From positions 65,810 to 115,118 of the forward strand of contig NZ_KV804982.1 of assembly GCF_001811505.1 (NCBI RefSeq): a stretch of DNA of 49,309 nucleotides. Direction: 5' to 3'. Below the pieces are notes generated by a model. That model saw only the letters and a list, made by a program, of their open reading frames with translations, had not been told where the DNA came from and did no database searches. Shown piece by piece: positions 1-7,220 of the stretch (position 1 is its first letter; each line of letters opens with the position of its first letter). This stretch comes from Streptococcus sp. HMSC034E03 (GTDB lineage: Bacteria; Bacillota; Bacilli; Lactobacillales; Streptococcaceae). Both the position numbers and the translations under genes were made by a program.

Positions 1-151
1 TCCCCTTTTTTCTATCTATTATGCACTATCTCTAGCAAATTGTCTTTCCAATCTTTATGGTCGAGATCAAACTTTTATACATCTATGCTTTAATTGTCAA
101 TATCCTATTCAATCTTTAATTTCCTTTGATTTCCTAGGAGAGCATTCTCAC

Positions 152-200
152 AGATAAATTAGACTGTTGATTACTTTAGTCGTGTCTGACTAATTTATCT
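152..200. repeat. Inverted repeat with 11-bp arms
   Basis: Two perfect 11-base arms (AGATAAATTAG at 152-162 and CTAATTTATCT at 190-200) are separated by 27 bases. No T-tract follows either arm, so a Rho-independent terminator is unlikely. It could be a remnant of a small mobile repeat or an RNA structure downstream of the DUF443 gene. I see no gene in bases 1-274. Confidence 0.3.
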
Positions 201-274
201 CTTAAACTTCCTCTAATATTTTCAACTGTAACCAATGGCATCGTACTAGTAATTTTAAAGATTAGATGGAATTT

Positions 275-925
275 TTACTCGGATTTTAAAACTATCTGAT
301 ATTCCTTTAAATCCCAGAAAGAGAGATTGGCGAACATCACTAAAAATAATAAAAACGGAATTATTCCTAATATAATAAAAGAATCAACTTCATCTGTTAC
401 CACAATAGTATAAACACGCCATAAAAGTAGAAATAAGAGGATGAAATAACTCATTATTTTACCAACTGCCATTTTCCAGTTAGCAGGGGACATTTTGACA
501 AACACATAGGGTCGACCTTCATAGTCGAGTAAAAGTCTTTTTTTATGAGAATATTGAAATCTAAACCCCAACACGAAGAATAAGATTATAAATAATAAAC
601 CGAATTTCGATACTGCTGCTACATTTGGAAGTTCAGGTAATAAAACCTTAACTAAATGCCTCCTTAATAGTGTCGTACCGAAAATAATACATAAAGTTGC
701 TCCTACAAACTGATATGGTTTTATTTCAGAATATGTTGAAGAAAGCAATGTCTTATATTCTTCAGGCTCTATACAATAACATTTATGAGTTCTAAAAAAA
801 GCAAACAATGGAAAGAAAAGCAATAAAATACTAGCATCACAATCCAATAAGTAGTACTTGCTATTCCATTCAAAAACACGATATCTTACATTTTTATACA
901 AGCTGTTTATAATTACCAACTGCAC
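275..925 (-). CDS. DUF443 family five-TM membrane protein (TsaI-like immunity candidate)
   Basis: A 216-aa predicted membrane protein. About five hydrophobic segments are visible (roughly residues 31-46, 72-88, 106-122, 156-177 and 181-200). The N-terminal part has the NxxYRVFEWNSKYYLLD pattern that I associate with DUF443 (the Gram-positive tandem five-TM family). In Staphylococcus aureus, DUF443 proteins such as TsaI protect against the type VII-secreted membrane-depolarising toxin TspA, so immunity is the best inference here. The start is GTG at 925, chosen because GGAGG lies five to six bases upstream. The upstream 46-codon ORF stops just before this start, which suggests coupling. It belongs to an AT-rich run of immunity-like genes on the same strand. 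The family call is from residue pattern and topology only. Confidence 0.6.
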   Translation of the reverse strand: MQLVIINSLYKNVRYRVFEWNSKYYLLDCDASILLLFFPLFAFFRTHKCYCIEPEEYKTLLSSTYSEIKPYQFVGATLCIIFGTTLLRRHLVKVLLPELPNVAAVSKFGLLFIILFFVLGFRFQYSHKKRLLLDYEGRPYVFVKMSPANWKMAVGKIMSYFILLFLLLWRVYTIVVTDEVDSFIILGIIPFLLFLVMFANLSFWDLKEYQIVLKSE

Positions 926-927
926 TT

Positions 928-1068
928 TTACCTCCGTCCTAAGCGCTTTTTAGGATCAAATAATGAGGCAGTCCCATTATCTATTTTACTTCCCAGACAA
1001 TCAAGTACGTCATCAAGGCAAGCAATATTGTGATTATATTTTACAATAGTTACCACATCATCTATCAT
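928..1068 (-). CDS. Short ORF or gene remnant (46 aa)
   Basis: A 46-codon frame ending in DPKKRLGRR. Its stop codon overlaps the spacing between the Shine-Dalgarno and the GTG start of the DUF443 gene, as expected for a real gene end. There is no good Shine-Dalgarno ahead of its ATG. A different frame just upstream (ATG near 1105, preceded by GGGAG) stops within a few codons of where this frame opens, so it may be the 3' part of a small frameshifted gene. I do not recognise the family. It may be a decayed member of the surrounding immunity cluster. Confidence 0.3.
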   Translation of the reverse strand: MIDDVVTIVKYNHNIACLDDVLDCLGSKIDNGTASLFDPKKRLGRR

Positions 1069-1170
1069 AGTCAAAACAAAATCTTATCGACTGATGTTCT
1101 TTAGAATTCCTATCTATCATTACTGAGCATACTCCCTACTTTTTTAGCCCAATAGATTCTTTAAAATATA

Positions 1171-1593
1171 CTAGCCGCCTATTCTTTTTATGAGAAATTC
1201 AATAAAATCGCTAGCATAGTATTCTCCATCTCTAAAAACTGCTAACTCATCGGTCAAACTTTCCTGTTTTTGAAAATAAAACATGCCATCTTCCCCTTCA
1301 CAGATGACTAATTGTTCAGAATTACTAAACCCTTCTTTTCGGTTCAATTCATTTATGTAAACAATATCCCCGCCTATAACACTATCAAAATCTAATCCAT
1401 AGATACTGAATATTTCTTCTCCATAAATTTCTCCACCCATGTAGTTTTTAAGCCACCATTTATAGGTTTCAGGAAAAATAAAATGTAATCTTTCCTCAGC
1501 TTTTGTAATCCATTCATCAGAAATCCCCTCTCCAAATGGTCCAAAGTCCACACCATCAGTAGAAGCAATTCTCTTTTTTAATTCATCAATCAT
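1171..1593 (-). CDS. SMI1/KNR4 family protein (putative immunity protein)
   Basis: A 140-aa soluble protein with the SMI1/KNR4 (SUKH) layout. An N-terminal helix is followed by an ITKAEERL..FPETYKWWLKNYMGG segment (about residues 30-54), then EIYGEEIFSIYGLD, and a C-terminal DFIEFLIKRI helix. In bacteria, SUKH proteins are common immunity proteins next to polymorphic nuclease toxins. The ATG at 1593 is preceded by AAGGTGG, a good ribosome-binding site. Its neighbours are other single-domain immunity-like genes and no toxin is seen, so it looks like an orphan protective gene. The fold assignment is fairly secure; the toxin it would neutralise is unknown. Confidence 0.7.
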   Translation of the reverse strand: MIDELKKRIASTDGVDFGPFGEGISDEWITKAEERLHFIFPETYKWWLKNYMGGEIYGEEIFSIYGLDFDSVIGGDIVYINELNRKEGFSNSEQLVICEGEDGMFYFQKQESLTDELAVFRDGEYYASDFIEFLIKRIGG

Positions 1594-1704
1594 AATCCAC
1601 CTTTATTTATTAAAAATTTATAACTATTAGTATTTGTCCAACCTGTCTAGCTATTATCTTCCTCACAGAAATGCTTGTATTTCTATCATATCAAACAATT
1701 AGTA

Positions 1705-2091
1705 TTAATCTAGCAGATATACATTGAATGTTTTTCTTTTTCCATCAACTATATATCTTTCAACATCTTCTTCCCACCATGAAACTGTATCAGATAATAT
1801 TTCTAAAAAAGTATTTTTAGAGTTTGCATCCTTGATAAAAAGATCATTTGAATTGTTTATAAAAATATTAATCCTCTCTGGATGTATATAATTAGAACGC
1901 TGGAGTCGATCAGATAATGCATCCCAATTACCATCTTGGAGATCATCAATATTAAAACTGTTCGCTAATATCTCTATCGCATCTCTTTCACTTTGTACTT
2001 TTTTTCCATCAATATTTAGATTGAAATCATTAAAGGATTTAACCATTAAATAGTTTTTCTCTAACTTTGTTATTCTTCTATAAACATTCAC
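1705..2091 (-). CDS. Barstar-like protein (putative RNase-toxin immunity)
   Basis: A 128-aa protein. The central part reads ERDAIEILANSFNI..LQDGNWDALSDRLQ (about residues 35-65), matching the barstar pattern in which a helix is followed by an NWDALxDxL motif. A C-terminal SWWEEDVERY segment follows. Barstar-fold proteins bind and inhibit barnase-type RNases. In polymorphic-toxin loci they act as immunity proteins in the cytoplasm. The start is GTG at 2091, with AAGGGGA about eight bases upstream. The gene lies between an SMI1/KNR4 gene and unannotated AT-rich DNA, on the same strand as the rest of the cluster. No cognate RNase is visible. Confidence 0.6.
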   Translation of the reverse strand: MNVYRRITKLEKNYLMVKSFNDFNLNIDGKKVQSERDAIEILANSFNIDDLQDGNWDALSDRLQRSNYIHPERINIFINNSNDLFIKDANSKNTFLEILSDTVSWWEEDVERYIVDGKRKTFNVYLLD

Positions 2092-2464
2092 TTAAAGTTC
2101 CCCTTCATAAACTGTTTAAAAATTTTTTCAAATTCATACTAGTATCACTTTTTTATCCAGCACTCCGCAACTCTAGTAGTTCTTGTTGGCCTTTCTCCAT
2201 CCCCATTCAAGCATTACTTTATATATTTTCAGGCATAATCTAAGGGTTTATTTTTTTATCAAAGAAAAAGGAATCTAGCAATAGATTAGCCATTCTTCAT
2301 CTCTTACCAATACCCTATTTGCCCTCGAACTTTATTACATGTGACAAACTAATGTACTTAACGATAACAGTTCTAACTACCAGGTTTTATTGGTTTACTT
2401 GTTGAACTATCGCAACTAAAGTATTCAAGTCTATTACTAGAATCTCTGTTTTTTAACAATTTGG
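2092..2464. other. 373-bp AT-rich gap, no intact gene
   Basis: I see no convincing gene on either strand. On the minus strand a short open stretch (about 2157-2204, ending KGQQELLELRSAG then stop) could be the tail of a decayed gene, but it is too short to assign. The composition resembles the neighbouring immunity-like genes, consistent with gene decay by turnover in this cluster. Confidence 0.3.
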
Positions 2465-3223
2465 TTAGTCTTGAACAGCGCCTTCATAAACTAATAAATA
2501 GGCATTGTAATTCAAAGTATTTATAACCTTATAACTTGACAAAATAGATTGGGCAAGCCCCATAAATCCACCATTTAGGACTTGATAGACAAAATGATTT
2601 TCGGGATGGATAGTAGTTATATCTAACTCATATTCCGATTCAATTGAACGTAAATCCAGTCCTTCATCAATCAATCTAAAAGCAACATAATCGTCACATT
2701 TTATAAGTTTATCACTAATTTTAAAATAGAGTTCACTATCATTGGTTAAACTAGCTTCTACATAATATAAACCTTCCTCAATGTTTCCTACTTCACTTAT
2801 TTTCAAGGGGACGCCCGATATTTTTTGCTCTTCAGTAGCTGTTTTTTCAAATTTAAATGTCAAGGAAACATTTATGAGTATTTCCATCATACCTTTATTA
2901 GAAAGGAAAACATAATGATTAAAATCATCAGCTGACCATATACCACAAGATCGATAACTAACTTCTTTCGATAATTTACTATCAAAAACTTGGTAGATTC
3001 CATAGCCATCAAGTTCATATTCTTTATTATATAGTTCACTATACTTTTTACTAACAAACGATAGATACTTAATATAATTAACTGATAAATTGAATGTCTG
3101 GGTTCCATCAAATATCTGAACTATATCTGCATCTTGGGTTTCATGAGCAATCTGAAAGGCAAAATCCATGTACTCTGAAGAAATCGTATCCGTAAATAAT
3201 TTTATTACTCTACACACTTTCAT
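2465..3223 (-). CDS. Hypothetical 252-aa protein in immunity cluster
   Basis: I do not recognise this protein. It is 252 aa, acidic, soluble, and without signal peptide or membrane segment. The C-terminal half (about 195-252) contains TIHPENHFVYQVLNGGFMGLAQ and ends in a YNAYLLVYEG strand. The ATG at 3223 has GAGG only one base upstream, which is too close; GTG at 3217 would have the same GAGG at a normal seven-base distance, so the true start may be 3217. Its place between a barstar-like gene and a DUF2185 gene on the same strand suggests another orphan immunity protein. That is a context inference only. Confidence 0.55.
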   Translation of the reverse strand: MKVCRVIKLFTDTISSEYMDFAFQIAHETQDADIVQIFDGTQTFNLSVNYIKYLSFVSKKYSELYNKEYELDGYGIYQVFDSKLSKEVSYRSCGIWSADDFNHYVFLSNKGMMEILINVSLTFKFEKTATEEQKISGVPLKISEVGNIEEGLYYVEASLTNDSELYFKISDKLIKCDDYVAFRLIDEGLDLRSIESEYELDITTIHPENHFVYQVLNGGFMGLAQSILSSYKVINTLNYNAYLLVYEGAVQD

Positions 3224-3473
3224 ACCTCAATATCTCATTTTTATATCTCAATCATCAATTCGCTAGATTATCTGATATCTAAAAACGTAAATCAGTTCTC
3301 TGACTATCATAATAACTTGTACATAAATTGTCAAGTTTATTTCGCTCTCAGACTTCTCCTTTATAGAAAAAATTCTAAGCTATGATTAATCCATAGTTAT
3401 GTAATACTAGTATTGCTTTAGGGAAACTCATAATTATATGCAAAGATAAGTGAATGAAGTAAACTTTAACATC

Positions 3474-3797
3474 CTACTGAGATAATTTCTGACCAGTAAT
3501 TGTATCTAAGAAACACACCCTCTCATCTTCGTAAATCATTGTAAGTTCTGTTCCGATAGGCATATTAAAAATTGATAATACTGCAGGTTCTATTTCAACA
3601 ATTGTACCCCAGTCACATATAGACATATTTTCACCATATGATAAATACTCTTCCGTATCTATTTCAGATAAAAAACGCCATCCGTTATCTAACTCGTCCA
3701 CACTGTCCTCACGTAATATCCATTTTATATGTGCCTTATTTTCTAAAATATTATTAGATACTATTGAGGCACCTAATCCCATTCCTATTTTACTCAC
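3474..3797 (-). CDS. DUF2185 (Imm33-like) protein
   Basis: A 107-aa protein. An N-terminal GASIVSNNILE segment is followed by IKWILRED, then DNGWRFLS (residues about 37-44), then DTEEYLSY and a C-terminal ICDWGTIVEIEP segment. This order matches DUF2185, also catalogued as Imm33-type immunity proteins. The start is GTG at 3797 with AGAGG nine bases upstream. It is the first gene after the rplL terminator and is read in the same direction, so the cluster needs its own promoter. A role against a secreted toxin is inferred from family and neighbours. Confidence 0.6.
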   Translation of the reverse strand: MSKIGMGLGASIVSNNILENKAHIKWILREDSVDELDNGWRFLSEIDTEEYLSYGENMSICDWGTIVEIEPAVLSIFNMPIGTELTMIYEDERVCFLDTITGQKLSQ

Positions 3798-3888
3798 ATT
3801 TGTAACCTCTATTTTTACTAGTTAGTTCTCCACTTGAATTAGATAAGCTAATCAACTCAAATTCCAAACCCTATATATTCTATAATCA

Positions 3889-3916
3889 TAAAAAAACCGA
3901 AGCGTAAGCTCCGATT
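3889..3916 (-). terminator. Terminator of the rplJ-rplL operon
   Basis: On the minus strand AATCGGAGC, a TTAC loop and GCTTCGGTT form a nine-pair stem (two G-U pairs) followed by a run of T residues. It lies 23 bases after the rplL stop codon and separates the ribosomal operon from the immunity-like genes. Confidence 0.85.
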
Positions 3917-3938
3917 TTCATTTTTTATGGAAACTCTA

Positions 3939-4304
3939 TTATTTAAGAGTAACTGAAGCTCCAGCTTCTTCCAATTTAGCTTTAAGTTCTTCAGCTTCTG
4001 CTGCTGCAACACCTTCTTTAACAAGTGCTGGTGCACCATCAACAAGTTCTTTAGCTTCTTTAAGACCAAGACCAGTGATTTCACGTACAACTTTGATAAC
4101 GCCGACTTTCTTGTCGCCTGCAGCTGTCAATTCAACGTCAAATGAATCTTTAGCAGCTTCTTCAGCACCACCAGCAGCAGCTACAGCTACAGGAGCAGCT
4201 GCAGTTACACCAAATTCTTCTTCGATAGCTTTTACAAGGTCGTTCAATTCAAGGATTGAAGCTTCTTTAATTTCAGCAATAATGTTTTCAATGTTCAATG
4301 CCAT
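3939..4304 (-). CDS. rplL: 50S ribosomal protein L7/L12
   Basis: A 121-aa ribosomal stalk protein that recruits translation GTPases. The N-terminal dimerisation helix pair ([15 protein letters not shown]...) is followed by the Ala/Gly-rich hinge (about 37-52) and the conserved C-terminal domain with [20 protein letters not shown]. The start at 4304 is preceded by GGAGGAAATAAC; an in-frame extension five codons upstream has no ribosome-binding site of its own and would overlap this one. It follows rplJ by about 70 bases, which include a small hairpin at 4357-4371, and ends at the terminator at 3889-3916. L7/L12 is present in several copies per L10 on the ribosome, so separate translational strength for this gene is expected. 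Confidence 0.97.
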   Translation of the reverse strand: MALNIENIIAEIKEASILELNDLVKAIEEEFGVTAAAPVAVAAAGGAEEAAKDSFDVELTAAGDKKVGVIKVVREITGLGLKEAKELVDGAPALVKEGVAAAEAEELKAKLEEAGASVTLK

Positions 4305-4356
4305 TGTTATTTCCTCCAAATAAGTTTATATTTTATGTTTATATTTTTGTAGCTAG

Positions 4357-4371
4357 GCTACGCTGCGTAGC
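4357..4371 (-). other. Hairpin in the rplJ-rplL intergenic space
   Basis: GCTAC and GTAGC arms around a five-base loop sit just after the rplJ stop codon. There is no T-tract immediately after it, so it is probably an RNA processing or stability element rather than a full terminator. It may help set different levels of L10 and L7/L12; that is inference. Confidence 0.35.
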
Positions 4372-4377
4372 TTAAGA

Positions 4378-4878
4378 TTAAGCTGCGTCTTCTTTGCTGT
4401 CTGCAACCGCTTTGACTGCAAGAGCAACGTTGCGCACTGGCGCTTGAAGTACAGAAAGGAGCATAGAAAGAAGTCCTTCGCGGTTTGGAAGAGTTGCAAG
4501 AGCAACGATTTCTTCTTTTGATGCGACAGCGCCTTCGATTGCACCACCTTTGATTTCAAGTGCGTCAGCGTTTTTAGCAAAGTCGTTCAAGATTTTCGCT
4601 GGAGCGATAACATCTTCGTTAGAAAATGCTACAGCAGATGGTCCAACAAATACAGATGCAAGTTCTGCAAGGCCAGCTTTTTCAGCTGCACGACGTAAGA
4701 TTGAGTTTTTAATAACTTTATACTCAACTTCGCTTCCACGAAGCTCACGACGAAGAACTGTATCTTGTTCAACTGTCAAACCACGAGCGTCTACAACGAC
4801 GATTGATGCAGCAGCTTTCATTTTTTCAGCTACTACGTCAACTAGTTCTGCTTTTTTAGCAATAATTGCTTCACTCAT
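4378..4878 (-). CDS. rplJ: 50S ribosomal protein L10
   Basis: A 166-aa protein forming the base of the ribosomal stalk, where it binds 23S rRNA and L7/L12 dimers. The N-terminal [16 protein letters not shown] and [12 protein letters not shown] segments and the C-terminal helix that docks L7/L12 (ending ADSKEDAA) are typical. The start at 4878 follows GGAGGTGAAC; the open frame continues 21 codons upstream into the leader, where it has no ribosome-binding site. The gene is first in the rplJ-rplL operon. The leader at about 4890-5050 is expected to bind the L10-L12 complex for autogenous control. Confidence 0.97.
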   Translation of the reverse strand: MSEAIIAKKAELVDVVAEKMKAAASIVVVDARGLTVEQDTVLRRELRGSEVEYKVIKNSILRRAAEKAGLAELASVFVGPSAVAFSNEDVIAPAKILNDFAKNADALEIKGGAIEGAVASKEEIVALATLPNREGLLSMLLSVLQAPVRNVALAVKAVADSKEDAA

Positions 4879-4889
4879 TAGTGTGTTCA

Positions 4890-5050
4890 CCTCCGTAATT
4901 ATTTTGCTTGGGGAATTTTTCCAAAAGAAAAACGCGCCCAAACCTAGACACGAAAGTACAATACGCTTCTTTTTACATGATACGTTTTGTCCTCGGTAGG
5001 ATATTTATGAGTCGAGCTCCCCTACTGTCTTAGGCAGTTTTTTCAAACCG
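4890..5050 (-). promoter_or_regulatory. Ribosomal protein L10 leader RNA
   Basis: The 5' untranslated region of rplJ is about 170 bases long, G+C-richer and structured compared with the flanks. On the minus strand it contains CTGCCTAAGACAGTAGG, then ATCCTACCGAGGAC, then a long stem including GGGCGCGTTTTTC. This order matches the L10 leader family, in which the L10(L12)4 complex binds a kink-turn and represses translation or causes attenuation. The assignment rests on position, length and these remembered motifs; a covariance search would settle it. Confidence 0.75.
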
Positions 5051-5056
5051 TATATA

Positions 5057-5085
5057 AGTATACCACACTACTTTGATTAGTGCAA
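5057..5085 (-). promoter_or_regulatory. rplJ-rplL promoter
   Basis: On the minus strand a TTGCAC -35 (5080-5085) is followed after 17 bases by TATACT (5057-5062). A TGG directly before the -10 makes it an extended -10 promoter. It lies just ahead of the L10 leader. Confidence 0.75.
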
Positions 5086-5179
5086 GAGTTTTTTGCTTAT
5101 TTTTTTTAAATTTTATTGATTCTTTTTAGCATTCTTTTTCCTCATTTAAAAAAATCTTCTCTAAAATCAATTTTGCTTC

Positions 5180-5208
5180 TTGACTTGCTTGACTTTTTAT
5201 TGTACTAT
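5180..5208 (+). promoter_or_regulatory. Probable niaX-niaR promoter
   Basis: TTGACT at 5180-5185 is followed after 17 bases by TACTAT at 5203-5208. The palindrome at 5213-5224 lies where transcription would start, a good place for repression. A second TTGACT at 5189-5194 gives poorer spacing. Confidence 0.5.
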
Positions 5209-5212
5209 ACAA

Positions 5213-5224
5213 CTGTATATACAG
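5213..5224 (+). promoter_or_regulatory. Palindromic operator, probable NiaR site
   Basis: CTGTATATACAG is a perfect 12-bp palindrome located 16 bases before the niaX start codon, overlapping the expected transcription start. NiaR, encoded by the second gene, represses niacin uptake and NAD genes at tandem or palindromic TATACA-type sites, so this is the likely autoregulatory operator. Site identity is inferred from position and symmetry. Confidence 0.6.
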
Positions 5225-5240
5225 ATAAAAAGGAGTTATT

Positions 5241-5768
5241 ATGAATACACAAAAGAAAACACAATTCATGACCTTGACCGCATTGCTGACAGCTATCGCT
5301 ATTTTGATTCCTTTGGTGATGCCCTTTAAAATTGTCATTCCTCCCGCTTCCTACACTCTAGGAAGTCACGTTGCTATTTTTATCGCTATGTTTCTTTCTC
5401 CCTGGATGGCTATCTTTGTCATTATAGCTTCTAGTTTAGGATTTCTCATGGCTGGATATCCAATTGTTATCGTACTTCGTGCATTCTCCCATATCTTTTT
5501 TGGAAGTCTGGGTGCTTTCTATCTTCAAAAACATCCTCAAACCTTGGACAATAAGAAATCTTCATTGATTTTTAACTTTGTACTTGGTTTGGTTCATGCT
5601 ATTGCTGAAGTTTTGGCTTGTATGATTTTTTATGCTAGTACTGGAACTGACTTAAAAAATATGTTCTATGTCTTGTTTGTCTTGGTTGGATTTGGTACTA
5701 TTATCCATAGTATGGTAGACTATTATCTAGCCTTGGCTGTTTATAAAGCATTGAGAAAACGCCGTTAA
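5241..5768 (+). CDS. niaX: Niacin ECF transporter S component NiaX
   Basis: A 175-aa integral membrane protein with about six hydrophobic helices and a short basic C-terminus (KALRKRR). It is the substrate-binding S component of an ECF vitamin transporter, expected to bind niacin and dock with the shared EcfAA'T module encoded elsewhere. The N-terminal LTALLTAIAILIPLVMP and the PPASYTLGSHVAIFIAMFLSP segment are typical of this family in streptococci. AAGGAG precedes the ATG by six bases. It is followed after 18 bases by niaR; pairing with a nicotinate-responsive repressor supports the substrate call. The palindrome at 5213-5224 is its probable operator. Confidence 0.85.
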   Translation: MNTQKKTQFMTLTALLTAIAILIPLVMPFKIVIPPASYTLGSHVAIFIAMFLSPWMAIFVIIASSLGFLMAGYPIVIVLRAFSHIFFGSLGAFYLQKHPQTLDNKKSSLIFNFVLGLVHAIAEVLACMIFYASTGTDLKNMFYVLFVLVGFGTIIHSMVDYYLALAVYKALRKRR

Positions 5769-5786
5769 GCGTTAAGAAAGAAGAAT

Positions 5787-6302
5787 ATGACAAAAAATCG
5801 AAAAGAAGCACTTCTACAACTCTTAAAAGAAGCTCAAAAACCTCTAAACGGAAAAAGCTTAGCAGAACATTTTCATGTCACTCGCCAGATTATCGTTCAG
5901 GACATTGCAGTACTGCGTGCTGATGGTGCTCCTATCTTATCAACCAATCGTGGCTATATTTATAAAGAAAGCAAAACCAGTCCGTATGTTCACAAGCTGT
6001 TTAAAGTAAAGCACGAGATGGAAGAAATCGGTCAAGAACTTCTAGCTATCGTCGATAATGGGGGACGTGTTCAGAATACCTTGATTGATCATCCTGTCTA
6101 TGGAGAAATTGAAACCTTGCTCAAACTCTCTTGTCGTCGGGACGTTCAGCATTTTTTAGAGCAAGTCGAAAGGTCTGACTTTAGACCACTTTCTGAATTA
6201 ACAGATGGCGTCCATTATCACCTAGTCGAAGCTGAAAACGAACAAGACCTTCTCTATATCGAGAAGGCCTTGGATAAGTTAGGTTATTTAGTAAAGGATT
6301 AG
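5787..6302 (+). CDS. niaR: Niacin-responsive repressor NiaR (HTH plus 3H domain)
   Basis: A 171-aa transcription factor. Residues about 1-60 form an HTH_11-type winged helix (SLAEHFHVTRQIIVQDIAVLR). Residues about 70-171 form a 3H domain, with candidate metal-binding histidines at H76, H102 and H143/H145. NiaR uses nicotinic acid as co-repressor to shut down niacin uptake and salvage. Its position directly behind niaX fits autoregulation through the palindrome at 5213-5224. The last four bases overlap the convergent mutX gene. The length is normal for the family and I see no damage. Confidence 0.9.
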   Translation: MTKNRKEALLQLLKEAQKPLNGKSLAEHFHVTRQIIVQDIAVLRADGAPILSTNRGYIYKESKTSPYVHKLFKVKHEMEEIGQELLAIVDNGGRVQNTLIDHPVYGEIETLLKLSCRRDVQHFLEQVERSDFRPLSELTDGVHYHLVEAENEQDLLYIEKALDKLGYLVKD

Positions 6303-6766
6303 AAGATTTTCTTTTCCCAATCGTCTTCTGTACGGCGAGGGTAGAAAAATTCAGACTTATCCGGATCTTCCATCATCTCCATTAAAGGTAACATATCATA
6401 GGCCAGATCCAAGTTTGGAATCTGGTCTTTTTGCACCCAAGAAACTTCTCCTTCATCTGAAGAACGAAGGGTACCAAAGAACTCAGTCGCCTTATAACAA
6501 ACGACAATATAGCGGCCACCTGTATCTAGTGGCCAATTTTTAATGCCGACAAGTTGAGGATTTTGAATCGTCAGACCTGTTTCCTCGTATATTTCACAAA
6601 TAACAGATTCTGCAAAGGCCTCACCATCTTCCACATGACCTCCTGGAAAAGCATAGCCAGACCAGCGGTTGGTTTCAGGCGATCGATACTGCATAACCAC
6701 GCGCTGATTTTCAAGGTCTTCTATTAAACAAATATTAGTTAGAATGGTTAATTGTGCTCTAGACAT
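6299..6766 (-). CDS. mutX: MutX-type Nudix hydrolase (8-oxo-dGTPase), with R-to-C change in the Nudix box
   Basis: A 155-aa Nudix hydrolase very like pneumococcal MutX, which removes 8-oxo-dGTP from the nucleotide pool to prevent A:T to C:G transversions. The Nudix box runs from G42 to L64 (GHVEDGE..., then CEIYEETGL). The Arg of the REUxEExGU signature is replaced by Cys57 (TGT at 6596-6598); the catalytic Glu residues remain. ATG at 6766 is chosen; an in-frame GTG nine bases upstream has no ribosome-binding site. It converges on niaR with a four-base overlap. Loss of the Arg could lower activity (see findings). Confidence 0.9.
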   Translation of the reverse strand: MSRAQLTILTNICLIEDLENQRVVMQYRSPETNRWSGYAFPGGHVEDGEAFAESVICEIYEETGLTIQNPQLVGIKNWPLDTGGRYIVVCYKATEFFGTLRSSDEGEVSWVQKDQIPNLDLAYDMLPLMEMMEDPDKSEFFYPRRTEDDWEKKIF

Positions 6767-6785
6767 AGGACTCACTTTCTAATGT

Positions 6786-7220
6786 TTAATTTTTTTCTAC
6801 ATACTTAACTTTAGACTTCATAATCAAAGGATTAACTAAGTCATGATATTCATGAATTTCATGAAATAAGAATCCTCTGATGATTCTTATTTCATTTTTT
6901 TCCCTAATCACATAGTAGTCTAAATTGATAGGCATAGATGAATCTGGAACCGTGGAGAAAAATAAAAATATCATAAACCAGATTATGAGAGCAACGAATC
7001 CACTGAGAGCTTGAAAAATCAGATGATGCCACTGAAAAATTCTCGTTCTATAAAAGATGGTCCATGGTTGGATAAATAAGGTCAAGCAAAGACCAGAGAA
7101 CCAGAGATTCCACAAGATTGGTGTAAAGGCAAAACCAAAGAAGCCTAAGATAAAATGAATCAGTACAAATACTAGGCACAAAAGATAAATAAACCTAAAT
7201 ACAGTTAGATGTTTCATCAT
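6786..7220 (-). CDS. Hypothetical small membrane protein (144 aa)
   Basis: A 144-aa protein with four likely membrane segments (about 9-33, 35-52, 64-92 and a weaker one) and a polar C-terminal tail (about 105-144) rich in charged residues and His. I do not recognise a family. The ATG at 7220 overlaps the stop of the preceding gene by three to four bases (ATGATG pair) and shares its GGAG ribosome-binding site, so the two genes are translationally coupled. It is the last gene of a minus-strand run of small membrane proteins downstream of an acyltransferase gene and uvrB. Confidence 0.65.
   Translation of the reverse strand: MMKHLTVFRFIYLLCLVFVLIHFILGFFGFAFTPILWNLWFSGLCLTLFIQPWTIFYRTRIFQWHHLIFQALSGFVALIIWFMIFLFFSTVPDSSMPINLDYYVIREKNEIRIIRGFLFHEIHEYHDLVNPLIMKSKVKYVEKN

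Noticed and set aside
2887-3111. A 74-codon minus-strand frame inside the 252-aa gene
   Set aside because: It overlaps a longer frame with a better start and its composition is that of an off-frame translation.
4075-4999. Long plus-strand frames opposite rplL and rplJ
   Set aside because: They are antisense shadows caused by the codon bias of highly expressed ribosomal genes; no ribosome-binding site or family match.
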